NCBI GenBank assembly: GCA_900074745.1
Contig: LT598466.1
Span: forward strand, 1 to 64,000
Length of the DNA stretch: 64,000 nucleotides
Direction of reading: 5' to 3'
From: Lachancea mirantina
Lineage: Eukaryota; Ascomycota; Saccharomycetes; Saccharomycetales; Saccharomycetaceae
Shown piece after piece: positions 40,421 through 49,210 of the stretch (within the stretch, counting starts at the first letter, position 1; every line of letters begins with the position of its first letter). Below the pieces are notes generated by a model. The model saw only the letters and a program-made list of their open reading frames with translations, made no database searches and was not told where the DNA came from. The translations under genes were made by a program, and so were the position numbers.

Positions 40421-43400
40421 TTAATTATCCCTCTCGAACGCATGCTTTACTCTTAGATAGTGATCGAGTTCCTCTTGAGATACGCTCGGGATCAACTCGC
40501 GTTGTGCCACCGAGAAATCTTCCATGTTCACTTCCACAGTTAAATCTTGAGTAGTGGCAACCTTGTCAAACCACTGGCTCAGTGTAAGTTTCTTTTCAGC
40601 AGTGAAATTATATTTCTGCAGTTTGTCATCTGCCTCTTTCGATTTTCGCAGCATGGATTTCAACATAGCATCCGAACAAAGAGCGTAAAAGTCTGCGCCC
40701 GTGTAGGAAAAGGGACAATTTTTGCTGATCTCTATGAAATCAACAGTTGGGGAAAGAATCATCTTTCTTGTGAGCGCTTGTAAAATATTTGCTTGCTTTT
40801 CGTTAGTATCAGAAATTCCCAAATATAACAACTTGTCAAATCTTCCTGGCCTCAGCAGGGCCTCATCAAGTAAATCGGGCCTATTGGTCGCACCTATAAC
40901 AAAAACTCCATCGCCGCCAGAGCTCATGCCATCCAGTTCCGCCAGAAGTTGAGAGACTATTCTGTCCATCACCCCGCCAGAATCGCCTTGATTTCCTCTT
41001 TTTGGTGCGACAGAGTCAAGCTCATCAAAAAAGATAACACATGGTTTTGCGTCACGCGCTTTTTCGAATACACGGCGAACATTAGCTTCAGATTCTCCGA
41101 TATACATGTTCAGTAACTCAGGTCCTTTAACACTGAAAAAGTTGAGCGAAAAATTGGTCGCTATGGCTTTCGCTAGCAACGTTTTGCCCGTTCCTGGTGG
41201 ACCGTAAAATAAAATACCACTTCTCTTTTTCATACCCGAGGAAAATAACTCTGGATGTTTCAAAGGTAATTCTATGGTGTCCATAATTTCTCCCTTAACA
41301 ATGTCCATTCCGCCAATATCTGCCCACTGCACACTAGGGATTTTAGGCGCACCAATTGCGTCAGAAAATTCATCTCGTGAAATTTCGATGGCCCCTAAGA
41401 GATCCTCTTCGTTAATGATTTTCTTTTCGTTCATAAAAATGGAATGTTTACTGTCCATTTTCCTACGTGCTGCACTGGCCCTGGCAGTGAGTACAACGGA
41501 TTTTATGTCCAAAGGTGTCAGACCAGCAGACTTTAAAGCCAACTGTTGTTTTGTGGAGCCGCCTTTGACTTCGAATTCAAATTTGTTAAAAATATTGAGA
41601 TTTAACCTCTCCTTCGACAGGTACCACTCAAAGATATGTTTCCTTTGTCTTTCATCCGGGACAGGCACGAATATTTCAAATCGGAAAATGGCACGAACGC
41701 TGTCGGGTAAGCTGTCTACGTCATTGGCTGAGAACACCACAGTTAAGCCACTACCGTGTTGCGTTAGCTCTTCGACGAACTTCACAAACTCCAAAGCGAA
41801 CAATTTTCTAACTTGATATTCGGCTCCCTGGTGGCCATGCTCTCCCTCTAGTATTGAATCGATGTGAGAGAGGTAAACAATAGACTGGCTCTTGAAAAGA
41901 GTCAGGGGCTCGATTTTAGCCTTAAGGTATCCTAAAACATTATTCATGTTGTTCGCATTGTTCGACCTAGAGCTTAATGATACGCAGTCAACTTCGAAAA
42001 GCTCTAACCCTTGAGCATAGCAGCTGGACCTGACTAGCGTCGTCTTCCCCACACTCGGTGTGGAAGAATGCAAAAGGATGGCAGTTCCAGGACTCGCAGC
42101 CTTGATGACTTGCCTAGCTCCTACAGCTATGATGTCTGTAAATTTCTTTGCGTATGGAAAGGCCGATTCATCAAATATAAAGGGTCTCTCAAGACCATGG
42201 TAAGATAAGAAATCGGAGTAGGAAGATTTTAATGGTTGCATTGGCTTTAGTTTTTCCGTCACTAAAGTCGTATGCTTACTGTCTATCATGAAAGGACCGT
42301 CGTATATTTGCGAATCTTCAGTGCGGACTTTTTCGATGCTAAACCATGCTAAAGAATCATTCAAACCTTCCAGTTCTCTCGATAGCTGCAATTCTGTAAA
42401 AAAGGGGGCCTGATTACTGTCAAAGGTAATAGGTATAACATCCCCTGAGTGTAAAATGCGATTTTTCTTGGTAAGAAATTGAGTAAGGTTGTTCAAAATC
42501 ACAGTTTCGAATGCCTTTTGGCAATTATTCCAGCTTAGAACACGAGCAACAGACACAGAAGTTGCTAATGGAATCTGCTGCAAACTCTCAGTCCAATTTT
42601 CTAAGGAAACTTCACTGACTGGCCCAATGCTGGCTATCAGGCGCGGGCCAGCAAACAACGCCGCTTTCTCGAAGTCGTTTGGTTCTAGAAGTAGAAACAC
42701 TTTGACCACCCGTGTTATTCCGTTAGCTTTTATCAAAACGTGAGAGCCGCTGGTGACTCCAAGATACAGAAGGGTTTGGTATTGAGCGAAGACAAACATG
42801 CTATCGTCATCCAGCTTGCCAGGAGTAGGACGGAGCATTCGTTCGGGAACCGGATGATTTAGTCCCCGAAGTTGAATAGACATGTTGTTTGGAGAAAGAA
42901 GATGAAGGTTACTCAAATTCTTTTCATCTAAATGCGATCGATCGCTGCAAAAGCTCTCATCGCTATGTAGAACAATCTTTGTGCTTGCAAAGCCGATAAA
43001 ACCTTGCGTGTCAGGTAAGCAATCACTGATCCTGCAGAAGGAGGTCCACAAGATATCTCCTTCATGATATACTCGAGACTCGTTCAAGTTGCACTTCAAC
43101 TTGAGAAAATCGAGCTTTTGACCCCAGTCTGATAACTGAGAAAGTTTCTTAAAGAGTGACGGGCGTATTGCTAGAACCATGCATGTCAAACTCTTCAAAG
43201 GGCCATCCAGCGCCCATATTTCGCACCTGTCCACTGTCGGTAATCCGTCCTGAATTCCAAACAAAGACCCAGGAAGCTTCACGGTCTCTAGTCCCATATT
43301 GTAATCACAATGGCATTGGAAAATCTTAGCCTGTGGGAACCTGTCGTAGCCGACAAGCTTCACATTGACGTACAGGCTACCTTGACCATTGATAAGTTCA

Positions 43401-43525
43401 TCTTCAGCAATTGAGGCGCTAGAGAACTGCGAGAACAAATCACTAGACAAAGAGCACTCAAAGGGATTTTTGAAGTGGAATTCGACTTTAGCATGAACTG
43501 TCTCTCGGCTAGAGATGACCGTCAT
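40421..43525 (-). CDS. PEX6: peroxisomal AAA ATPase Pex6
   Basis: 1034 residues (1030 in S. cerevisiae). N-terminal domains are followed by two AAA modules. D1 is degenerate as usual for Pex6: its P-loop reads SSTPSVGKTTLV and the Walker B region SIVYLSHIDSI lacks the DE pair. D2 is canonical: ILFYGPPGTGKTLLAKAIA, Walker B CVIFFDELDSVAPKRG, sensor GATNRPDLLDEALLRPGRFDK with arginine finger region. Pex6 forms a hetero-hexamer with Pex1 that pulls ubiquitinated Pex5 from the peroxisomal membrane for recycling. PEX6 and PEX11 in the same window are unrelated in transcription. Confidence 0.97.
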   Translation of the reverse strand: MTVISSRETVHAKVEFHFKNPFECSLSSDLFSQFSSASIAEDELINGQGSLYVNVKLVGYDRFPQAKIFQCHCDYNMGLETVKLPGSLFGIQDGLPTVDRCEIWALDGPLKSLTCMVLAIRPSLFKKLSQLSDWGQKLDFLKLKCNLNESRVYHEGDILWTSFCRISDCLPDTQGFIGFASTKIVLHSDESFCSDRSHLDEKNLSNLHLLSPNNMSIQLRGLNHPVPERMLRPTPGKLDDDSMFVFAQYQTLLYLGVTSGSHVLIKANGITRVVKVFLLLEPNDFEKAALFAGPRLIASIGPVSEVSLENWTESLQQIPLATSVSVARVLSWNNCQKAFETVILNNLTQFLTKKNRILHSGDVIPITFDSNQAPFFTELQLSRELEGLNDSLAWFSIEKVRTEDSQIYDGPFMIDSKHTTLVTEKLKPMQPLKSSYSDFLSYHGLERPFIFDESAFPYAKKFTDIIAVGARQVIKAASPGTAILLHSSTPSVGKTTLVRSSCYAQGLELFEVDCVSLSSRSNNANNMNNVLGYLKAKIEPLTLFKSQSIVYLSHIDSILEGEHGHQGAEYQVRKLFALEFVKFVEELTQHGSGLTVVFSANDVDSLPDSVRAIFRFEIFVPVPDERQRKHIFEWYLSKERLNLNIFNKFEFEVKGGSTKQQLALKSAGLTPLDIKSVVLTARASAARRKMDSKHSIFMNEKKIINEEDLLGAIEISRDEFSDAIGAPKIPSVQWADIGGMDIVKGEIMDTIELPLKHPELFSSGMKKRSGILFYGPPGTGKTLLAKAIATNFSLNFFSVKGPELLNMYIGESEANVRRVFEKARDAKPCVIFFDELDSVAPKRGNQGDSGGVMDRIVSQLLAELDGMSSGGDGVFVIGATNRPDLLDEALLRPGRFDKLLYLGISDTNEKQANILQALTRKMILSPTVDFIEISKNCPFSYTGADFYALCSDAMLKSMLRKSKEADDKLQKYNFTAEKKLTLSQWFDKVATTQDLTVEVNMEDFSVAQRELIPSVSQEELDHYLRVKHAFERDN

Positions 43526-43832
43526 CGGTGTTGTTAAAATCGATACCTTTGATGAACTAACATCCTGCTTGAATTAGTCTAGCATCGTCATATGATACGT
43601 CACCTGGAATGCGAGACCAATACAACAAGCAAGATGAGAACTAAAATACCATATGCAAATCACCATGGCACCCAGCAGTTAGAATCGATAGGTTAGTCGA
43701 ATTCTGCTTTTAAAAATGCATTTCGGTCTACAGGCTTTAATGCAATTAGCGTCTAAGTCTGCTGACCTGGGTCTTTTCGTAAACGCATAGACCTCTCGCA
43801 AGAGGCCTAAGCACCTCTGTAGTTTGAACGGT
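43526..43832. other. PEX6 promoter / MDJ2 3' flank
   Basis: 307 bp between two leftward genes. No motif beyond AT-rich stretches that I can support. Confidence 0.3.
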
Positions 43833-44261
43833 TCATCGACATTTTAACATGATACTATTCTGTAGCACGTCTCGCGCTTCATTGACTTTCATAGCCAAAT
43901 ACGGACTTCCTCCTCTATCTGGGTGATTTTGGATCAAAGCACCGCGGTGTTTCTTCTTAAGCATCTGTGCATCGAGGAAAGGAATATCACCAGGACTAAT
44001 GTCTAGGATTAATAGGGCTTCAGCCTCGGTCATTCGAGCAGAGAAACCGCCAGGATACCGATCTAGCCTAGCTCGGAGCTCGGAGGTCATTTTACTGGGG
44101 AATCGGCCATTGCTGCCGCCAACATCTCTAGATAATTTGACCCCGTTGAGCTGCGCAATCATTGATGGGGTAAGCCTCTTGAAGGCACTCCAGGCCCGGA
44201 ATCCTGATCTAACTGCAAGCGCAATAGTCGTGATTCCAACGCCCACGAGGATCGGCAACAT
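43833..44261 (-). CDS. MDJ2: mitochondrial inner-membrane J-protein Mdj2
   Basis: 142 residues (146 in S. cerevisiae). One N-terminal membrane segment (LPILVGVGITTIALAVRSG) is followed by a short linker and a C-terminal J domain. GGFSARMTEAEALLILDIS is the Pam18/Mdj2 signature, and the HPD motif that stimulates Hsp70 is at 113-115 (NHPDRGGSPYLAMKVNEARD). Mdj2 is the paralogue of Pam18/Tim14 in the import motor of the TIM23 translocase, facing the matrix. The identity as Mdj2 rather than Pam18 is supported by its position between PEX6 and EGT2, as in S. cerevisiae. It is divergent from EGT2. Confidence 0.95.
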   Translation of the reverse strand: MLPILVGVGITTIALAVRSGFRAWSAFKRLTPSMIAQLNGVKLSRDVGGSNGRFPSKMTSELRARLDRYPGGFSARMTEAEALLILDISPGDIPFLDAQMLKKKHRGALIQNHPDRGGSPYLAMKVNEARDVLQNSIMLKCR

Positions 44262-44347
44262 TTGGAGCCTGGTTTCAATCCTTACAAATCGGAATGAGAG
44301 CAGTGCGATGCTCAGAAATTGTCAGACGGAAAAGCCTACGATTAAAG

Positions 44348-44643
44348 GCTGGTCCCTGCAATTCAGTTCTCCATTTTTAATGGCGTCAGCTTAATTTTTG
44401 AAGTTAAGCCTGGTTCACCGAAAAAATTAGATGGCTGGCATCGAGATCAAGAATCTACCTTAAAGAAAATTGTTTCAGGAAATGGAAGGTGTCGATGTAG
44501 CTGGTTCGTATTTCCATCCCATGGACTGTTAGACGACAATGCATTTAGCTTAGCGAAATTAATAGTCGAATAATTATAGAAGATGGTAATAAACTACCAG
44601 CTTGTAAGCGATTTTGCTGGCCTGTATGTTGCAGGTATAAAAA
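44348..44643 (+). promoter_or_regulatory. EGT2 promoter: five Swi5/Ace2-type sites and TATA box
   Basis: RCCAGC cores (either strand) lie at 44348-44353, 44434-44439, 44500-44505, 44596-44601 and 44616-44621, and a TATAAAAA box at 44636-44643, 103 bp before the ATG. EGT2 is a known Swi5/Ace2 target expressed at the end of mitosis in S. cerevisiae. The five sites in under 300 bp show this control is probably conserved. Confidence 0.6.
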
Positions 44644-44745
44644 CACCAGGTTTGAGATCGTAATAGAAATTCTTATGGGGATGGCACGTTTCTATCACAA
44701 CAAATCAGTTTTGATACTCGCTGAAGGTTTCAAAGGATATTAATC

Positions 44746-46998
44746 ATGGTGTCACTTAAAACCACAGCTCTGCTGGCGCTCACGACATTATTCGAAGCCA
44801 CCAGGGCTGCCTATGGAAACCAAACTACCTCGTCAACAACTTTAAGCCAAATAACGCCCACCTCCACGGGTTTCTTATCAAGCGTTCAATTGATAGATGC
44901 CCAGACGGGAACAAATACGTCGGACGACAAAAACCACTGGTTTCTCATCGAGGCTGGCGTTTACCTGTCAGCCAATTTCTCTGATGAACTCTATTTGACT
45001 GTACCACCAGAATTCACGAATTTGCCCTCCGGTCCCTTCGATTTGATGGATGGTTCAAATGTAGCAGGCTCTGTGACCTACAATTCCTCTAACGTCTTTA
45101 CTATCATTCCTAGCGTTGCCGGGCAAAATGACCGCACTGCAACCTTCAACTTTCTAACTAAGCTTTCCTCTAGCGCAGCTGATGCAATTACTTCCCCTGG
45201 AAACATTGATTATACATTTGATGTCTCTAGCGGCAAGCCTTTCGTCCAAACTCTCAATTTCGCCGCTAGAAGTTCAACGGTCTCATCAACAAACGCAGGA
45301 GTTACTCAAGACAGTCGTATTTGGTACTCGCTCGAAGTGCCATTTTCCGAGTATCCGGGATCTCTCAACTTTGCTGCTACGTTTTCGGATGCGGACGCCT
45401 TTAAATTCGACCCTTCGATGACCAATGTTCAGATTGTGACAGCTGTGGATGGATTTAACAATCCAACAAAGGCTGTAAACTTTACAGGTTACACTGATAA
45501 CTCAGATCAGTATGGTATTAATCTTAATGTGAGCACCCAGATCAGTGGTGGGAGAGCACTTCTCTTTAAATTTTTTAGCGAACCTGCATCGAAGAACTCT
45601 GCAGAAATTGTCGCAACATTGAGATATCCTACGCTCAGTACTTATAAAAGAGAAATTTCCATTATCTTCGAGGAAAACGTTTATCTCATCCCCCAAGCAA
45701 ATGTGGGCGAGTTTGGTGAGACAGTCTCTGTGATGACAGATTTCCAATGGTTCTCGACAATTAGTGCTTCAAACAGCTCAATGGCTGCCCCAACCATAAT
45801 GCCTACAACCTCAACGAACAGCTCCGGAACGGTCAGCACAACTTTCACTGGTTCCTTGAGTTCTCCTACTACCATCGCTGCAAACGGGACGAACGCTTCG
45901 GCGAACTCAAACAATACAGTGATTACAAAATCTGCATTGACCATTAATGGTTCTCTTACCTACACAGTTGTCACAAAAACTGATAGCGGAGAGTATGATA
46001 TTTTCACAAGCTTGATTCCCGTCGCTACGCTGTCGTCGAGCTCGAGCGGTGCTTTTCCAACCATTACTAGCTCAAGCGCTGTGAATAGCTTGGTGAGAAC
46101 CGAATCTGGAAGCAAGCTCATTACAACAACTGAAAACGGCCAAGAAACTGTTTTCACCAGCTGGTTCCCAGTCGCAACACTCACTTCTTCTGCGAACGCA
46201 GTATCTCAAGCAGACACCGGCACGATACTCACAAACGCTAACCTGCCAACGAGCGGCGTTACAACGAAATTCTTCACCAGCCAATATTTAACTAGCGTCA
46301 TTTTCACAACGACAAGTAACGGAAAGGTGATTGAATATACTAGTTGGTACCCTGTCACAACCGAGTGGTCACAAGTTTCGACAAAAACTCCACAAGATTA
46401 CACTGCTTCTGACAGAAACGGCCAGGCTATTACATCCGTTAAAAGCTCGAGCGATATCCCCATAAAATCTGCGTCTCAAATTGACAGAAGTTCCAGTATT
46501 ACGACGACAGGACTTCCCACTAAAACTGGACAAGCTGAAACCTCTTCTGGCTCAGCTAGTCAGTCCAGATCCTTTGCAATGACTGCAGGAAACGCTGCTG
46601 AAATGTCAACATTGATCTCTGGAACCGTGATCTCAAGAACAAATGTGCAGACTCCTTCAGTAACAGTTATTGAGAGCTTGCTTGGAGCCGAGAGTACAGC
46701 AGGACTCTTAGCGAGTATGTCATCCATGCCAAGCCCTTCATCAACAATCTCGGTGGATGCAAATAACAGCATAGGGACCACCCGTTCGGTTAAAACGTTG
46801 ACGTCCTCAAGCATGACTTTCTCGATTGGGACAGAGAGTGTTTCCACCTATAAAGCATTGATCGGTTCACAGCCATCAGGTTCCTCAACCCCCGGAATGA
46901 GTTCGAGCGCAATCTTTTCAGTTTTCGATGGTTCCGCTAGCCAACTGAAAAGTGGATTATTCGTACTCGTGATGGGATTTGTGACGTTCTGGCTTTAA
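44746..46998 (+). CDS. EGT2: GPI-anchored cell-wall/cell-separation protein Egt2
   Basis: 750 residues, shorter than S. cerevisiae Egt2 (1041). A signal peptide (MVSLKTTALLALTTLFEATRAAYG) precedes an N-terminal adhesin-like domain (about 25-330) with many N-glycosylation sequons. The C-terminal half is a Ser/Thr-rich stalk with three imperfect repeats ending FTSLIPVAT, FTSWFPVAT and YTSWYPVTT, the typical Egt2 repeat. The end is a GPI signal: a small-residue site near GSAS followed by the hydrophobic tail LKSGLFVLVMGFVTFWL. Egt2 helps degrade the septum for mother-daughter separation in early G1. Identity is backed by position next to MDJ2 and PFA3 and by the Swi5-type promoter. Confidence 0.9.
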   Translation: MVSLKTTALLALTTLFEATRAAYGNQTTSSTTLSQITPTSTGFLSSVQLIDAQTGTNTSDDKNHWFLIEAGVYLSANFSDELYLTVPPEFTNLPSGPFDLMDGSNVAGSVTYNSSNVFTIIPSVAGQNDRTATFNFLTKLSSSAADAITSPGNIDYTFDVSSGKPFVQTLNFAARSSTVSSTNAGVTQDSRIWYSLEVPFSEYPGSLNFAATFSDADAFKFDPSMTNVQIVTAVDGFNNPTKAVNFTGYTDNSDQYGINLNVSTQISGGRALLFKFFSEPASKNSAEIVATLRYPTLSTYKREISIIFEENVYLIPQANVGEFGETVSVMTDFQWFSTISASNSSMAAPTIMPTTSTNSSGTVSTTFTGSLSSPTTIAANGTNASANSNNTVITKSALTINGSLTYTVVTKTDSGEYDIFTSLIPVATLSSSSSGAFPTITSSSAVNSLVRTESGSKLITTTENGQETVFTSWFPVATLTSSANAVSQADTGTILTNANLPTSGVTTKFFTSQYLTSVIFTTTSNGKVIEYTSWYPVTTEWSQVSTKTPQDYTASDRNGQAITSVKSSSDIPIKSASQIDRSSSITTTGLPTKTGQAETSSGSASQSRSFAMTAGNAAEMSTLISGTVISRTNVQTPSVTVIESLLGAESTAGLLASMSSMPSPSSTISVDANNSIGTTRSVKTLTSSSMTFSIGTESVSTYKALIGSQPSGSSTPGMSSSAIFSVFDGSASQLKSGLFVLVMGFVTFWL

Positions 46999-47185
46999 AA
47001 CACAGGGTGCAAAGCTCATTTTGTAGGCTTATGATGATGGCATGATTTTGTAATATGGTAAAAGGTGTATAGACTTAGTTTGTTGATTTTTGCAATTATT
47101 CACATTTGTAATATATTTCTATTTTCCATGATTTAAGCGCCGTGTAAGAGTCTTTGCAATACGTTTTTTAATGGTATGCTGTTGG

Positions 47186-48190
47186 TTAGAATATTGTAGT
47201 GTTATCTCTTGGTAAGTCAAATGACGATTTCGGCGTAAGTCTTCTCATCAAGTTGGCCTGTAACACCATGCTGTCGTGAATTTCTTGAGACAAAGGTGCC
47301 CCAACTTTGAAATAAAGACCCTTCTCATCTAAGGTGTGGCGACATCTATACTGCGCTCTCGTTATGATTGGGAAAAGCCATTCGATCCATGATTGGCCCA
47401 TAACGCTTTCCCAATTAGCCCTTCGTGACCCTAGATCAAACCTATTCTCCTGGTAAGTAAGGTCCATTCGCGTGCTGTCGTTATAGATTTGCATCCGGTC
47501 TTTGTAATTCGACCATTCATACATTTCAATGGTAGTCTCATTCTTGCACACCAAATAAATTGTGTATGAAGTGAAGGCCAGCATGGATATTAGCACAATG
47601 ACTGAAAACAACCATACAACCAATAACGAAATCTTGATGGTTTCTCGCACATACTGTTTTGTTCTAAACCACCACAAGAGCTGTATACCATTCAGACAGA
47701 AGACAGCCAGAGCGTAAAAAGTTGCATAGATCAAAAACTGCACGAAAAGCTTCTGATTCCGGAATCCTATGCAAGCTGCGAACCAGGGACAGTGATGGTC
47801 CATTTTCAATATGCATTTATTGCAAGACGAACAATGATGGCACCTATCAGGTTTCCATACCGCACACGCCCTGCAAAATCTGAACCGTCCATTTGTTTTA
47901 AGCGTTATTGAGTGCTCAACTAAATACTCAGGCGGGAACTCTTGTCCTTCGTCGGCTGCTTGTACATTTTTCAGATGAAGATCTGGAAAATCCGTCGGGC
48001 TCCCAGCACCCAGTACAATTATTTTGAAGTATGTGAAGATTGAAGCAACAAAAAGTATGCCTATTATGAAGAGTACGACAATCTTGGAGACAATAAATAC
48101 GTCGATTATCGTTGAAACACCGGTCCATATCAAAATGAGGCACGTCAAAACCTTGGGAAACAGGCTGAGCAACTTGCGCAACTTATGCAT
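47186..48190 (-). CDS. PFA3: DHHC palmitoyltransferase Pfa3
   Basis: 334 residues (336 in S. cerevisiae). Two N-terminal membrane segments, a cytosolic DHHC cysteine-rich domain, and two further membrane segments. The domain reads RFCRACAVWKPDRCHHCSSCNKCILKMDHHCPWFAACIGFRNQKLFVQF, with the catalytic DHHC and the zinc-binding Cys/His set complete. Pfa3 S-palmitoylates the vacuolar fusion factor Vac8 at the vacuole membrane. Its place between EGT2 and RRP40/FIG4 agrees with YNL326C. It is convergent with EGT2 (187 bp apart) and divergent from RRP40. Confidence 0.95.
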   Translation of the reverse strand: MHKLRKLLSLFPKVLTCLILIWTGVSTIIDVFIVSKIVVLFIIGILFVASIFTYFKIIVLGAGSPTDFPDLHLKNVQAADEGQEFPPEYLVEHSITLKTNGRFRFCRACAVWKPDRCHHCSSCNKCILKMDHHCPWFAACIGFRNQKLFVQFLIYATFYALAVFCLNGIQLLWWFRTKQYVRETIKISLLVVWLFSVIVLISMLAFTSYTIYLVCKNETTIEMYEWSNYKDRMQIYNDSTRMDLTYQENRFDLGSRRANWESVMGQSWIEWLFPIITRAQYRCRHTLDEKGLYFKVGAPLSQEIHDSMVLQANLMRRLTPKSSFDLPRDNTTIF

Positions 48191-48338
48191 TTAGACATAA
48201 AGCAAGTGCAAAGGGCGTAGGTGGAACCTTACTAGAATAGGTTTCCTTTCTCAATTTAGCTTGATCTATATTTTGATTGAAGGCCATGTTCTAATTCGGA
48301 CTAACCGTGCTATCACTTTGGACGTGACTCGAATACAC

Positions 48339-48377
48339 TGAAAATTTATGAGATGCGCCTGGCAGTAGCGATGAAGT
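48339..48377. promoter_or_regulatory. RRPE-like and PAC-like motifs upstream of RRP40
   Basis: TGAAAATTT at 48339-48347 and GCGATGAAGT at 48368-48377 (one mismatch to PAC GCGATGAG[AC]T), ending 38 bp before the RRP40 ATG. This is the same order and distance from the start as the NOP8 pair in this window. Confidence 0.5.
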
Positions 48378-48415
48378 TCCGTTAACTGGGATTCAGCACA
48401 TGAAACCATTCTAAA

Positions 48416-49126
48416 ATGGTGAACTTGATTTATCCAGGGGACTCTATCAGTATACCTGAGCGCACTAATGTGGTTACTGGACCAGGCATCTATTTGGATC
48501 CAAAATCGCAGCATCTGAAGCCGATAAATGTTGGTATAGAAGTGATAGATCCCAGCAAGAGGGTTACGTCGGTGTACTTGGACTTCAATTCCAAGAGATA
48601 TATCCCAAGCGAGGGAGACTTCGTAATAGGAGTGATAACGTCGACTTTTGCGGACAGCTACAGAGTATCACTGGCCAATTTCTCGACAGCTGTGACTCTT
48701 TCTTATATGGCATTTCCGAACGCTTCCAAAAAAAATAGACCCACTTTAAAAGTCGGTGACTTGCTTTATGCGCGCGTTAGCAAGGCCAACAAGGAGCTGG
48801 AAGCAGAAATAGAATGTGTCGACTCAAGTACGGGCAAAGACGCTGGTTACGGTCATTTGGACGGAGGCGTGGTAGTCGACGTTTCCCTGGCATTTTGCAG
48901 GGAGCTTTTATTCAATAACGATTTCCCACTTTTGAAACTGATTGGAAAGCGCACAGAGTTTGAGGTAGCCATTGGGCTTAATGGTAAGATATGGATAAAG
49001 GCAGCTGACATTTTGAGCACTTTGGCTTGTTATAGGATTATTTTGGATTGTGAGAAGCAGCCGACCTCACAATACAGTGAAATCATAAAAAATCGTTTCA
49101 AAGAATTAGCCAATTCTGCAGATTAA
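48416..49126 (+). CDS. RRP40: RNA exosome cap subunit Rrp40
   Basis: 236 residues (240 in S. cerevisiae). Layout is an N-terminal domain, an S1 RNA-binding domain (about 60-130, KRYIPSEGDFVIGVITSTFADSYRVSL) and a C-terminal KH-like domain with FEVAIGLNGKIWIKAAD, the GxNGxxW motif of Rrp40. Rrp40 is one of three cap proteins on the nuclear and cytoplasmic RNA exosome that processes 5.8S rRNA and degrades RNA. It is convergent with FIG4, stops 84 bp apart. Confidence 0.96.
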   Translation: MVNLIYPGDSISIPERTNVVTGPGIYLDPKSQHLKPINVGIEVIDPSKRVTSVYLDFNSKRYIPSEGDFVIGVITSTFADSYRVSLANFSTAVTLSYMAFPNASKKNRPTLKVGDLLYARVSKANKELEAEIECVDSSTGKDAGYGHLDGGVVVDVSLAFCRELLFNNDFPLLKLIGKRTEFEVAIGLNGKIWIKAADILSTLACYRIILDCEKQPTSQYSEIIKNRFKELANSAD

Positions 49127-49210
49127 ATGCTCTCAAGCTGAAAGAAGATCATTTTTTGCATATATGCACGCATAGGATCTTGCATTTGGCCACAAGAAGC
49201 CTCTGCCCTC

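Noticed and set aside
41274-41816. 180-codon plus-strand frame
   Set aside because: Antisense to PEX6, no domain.
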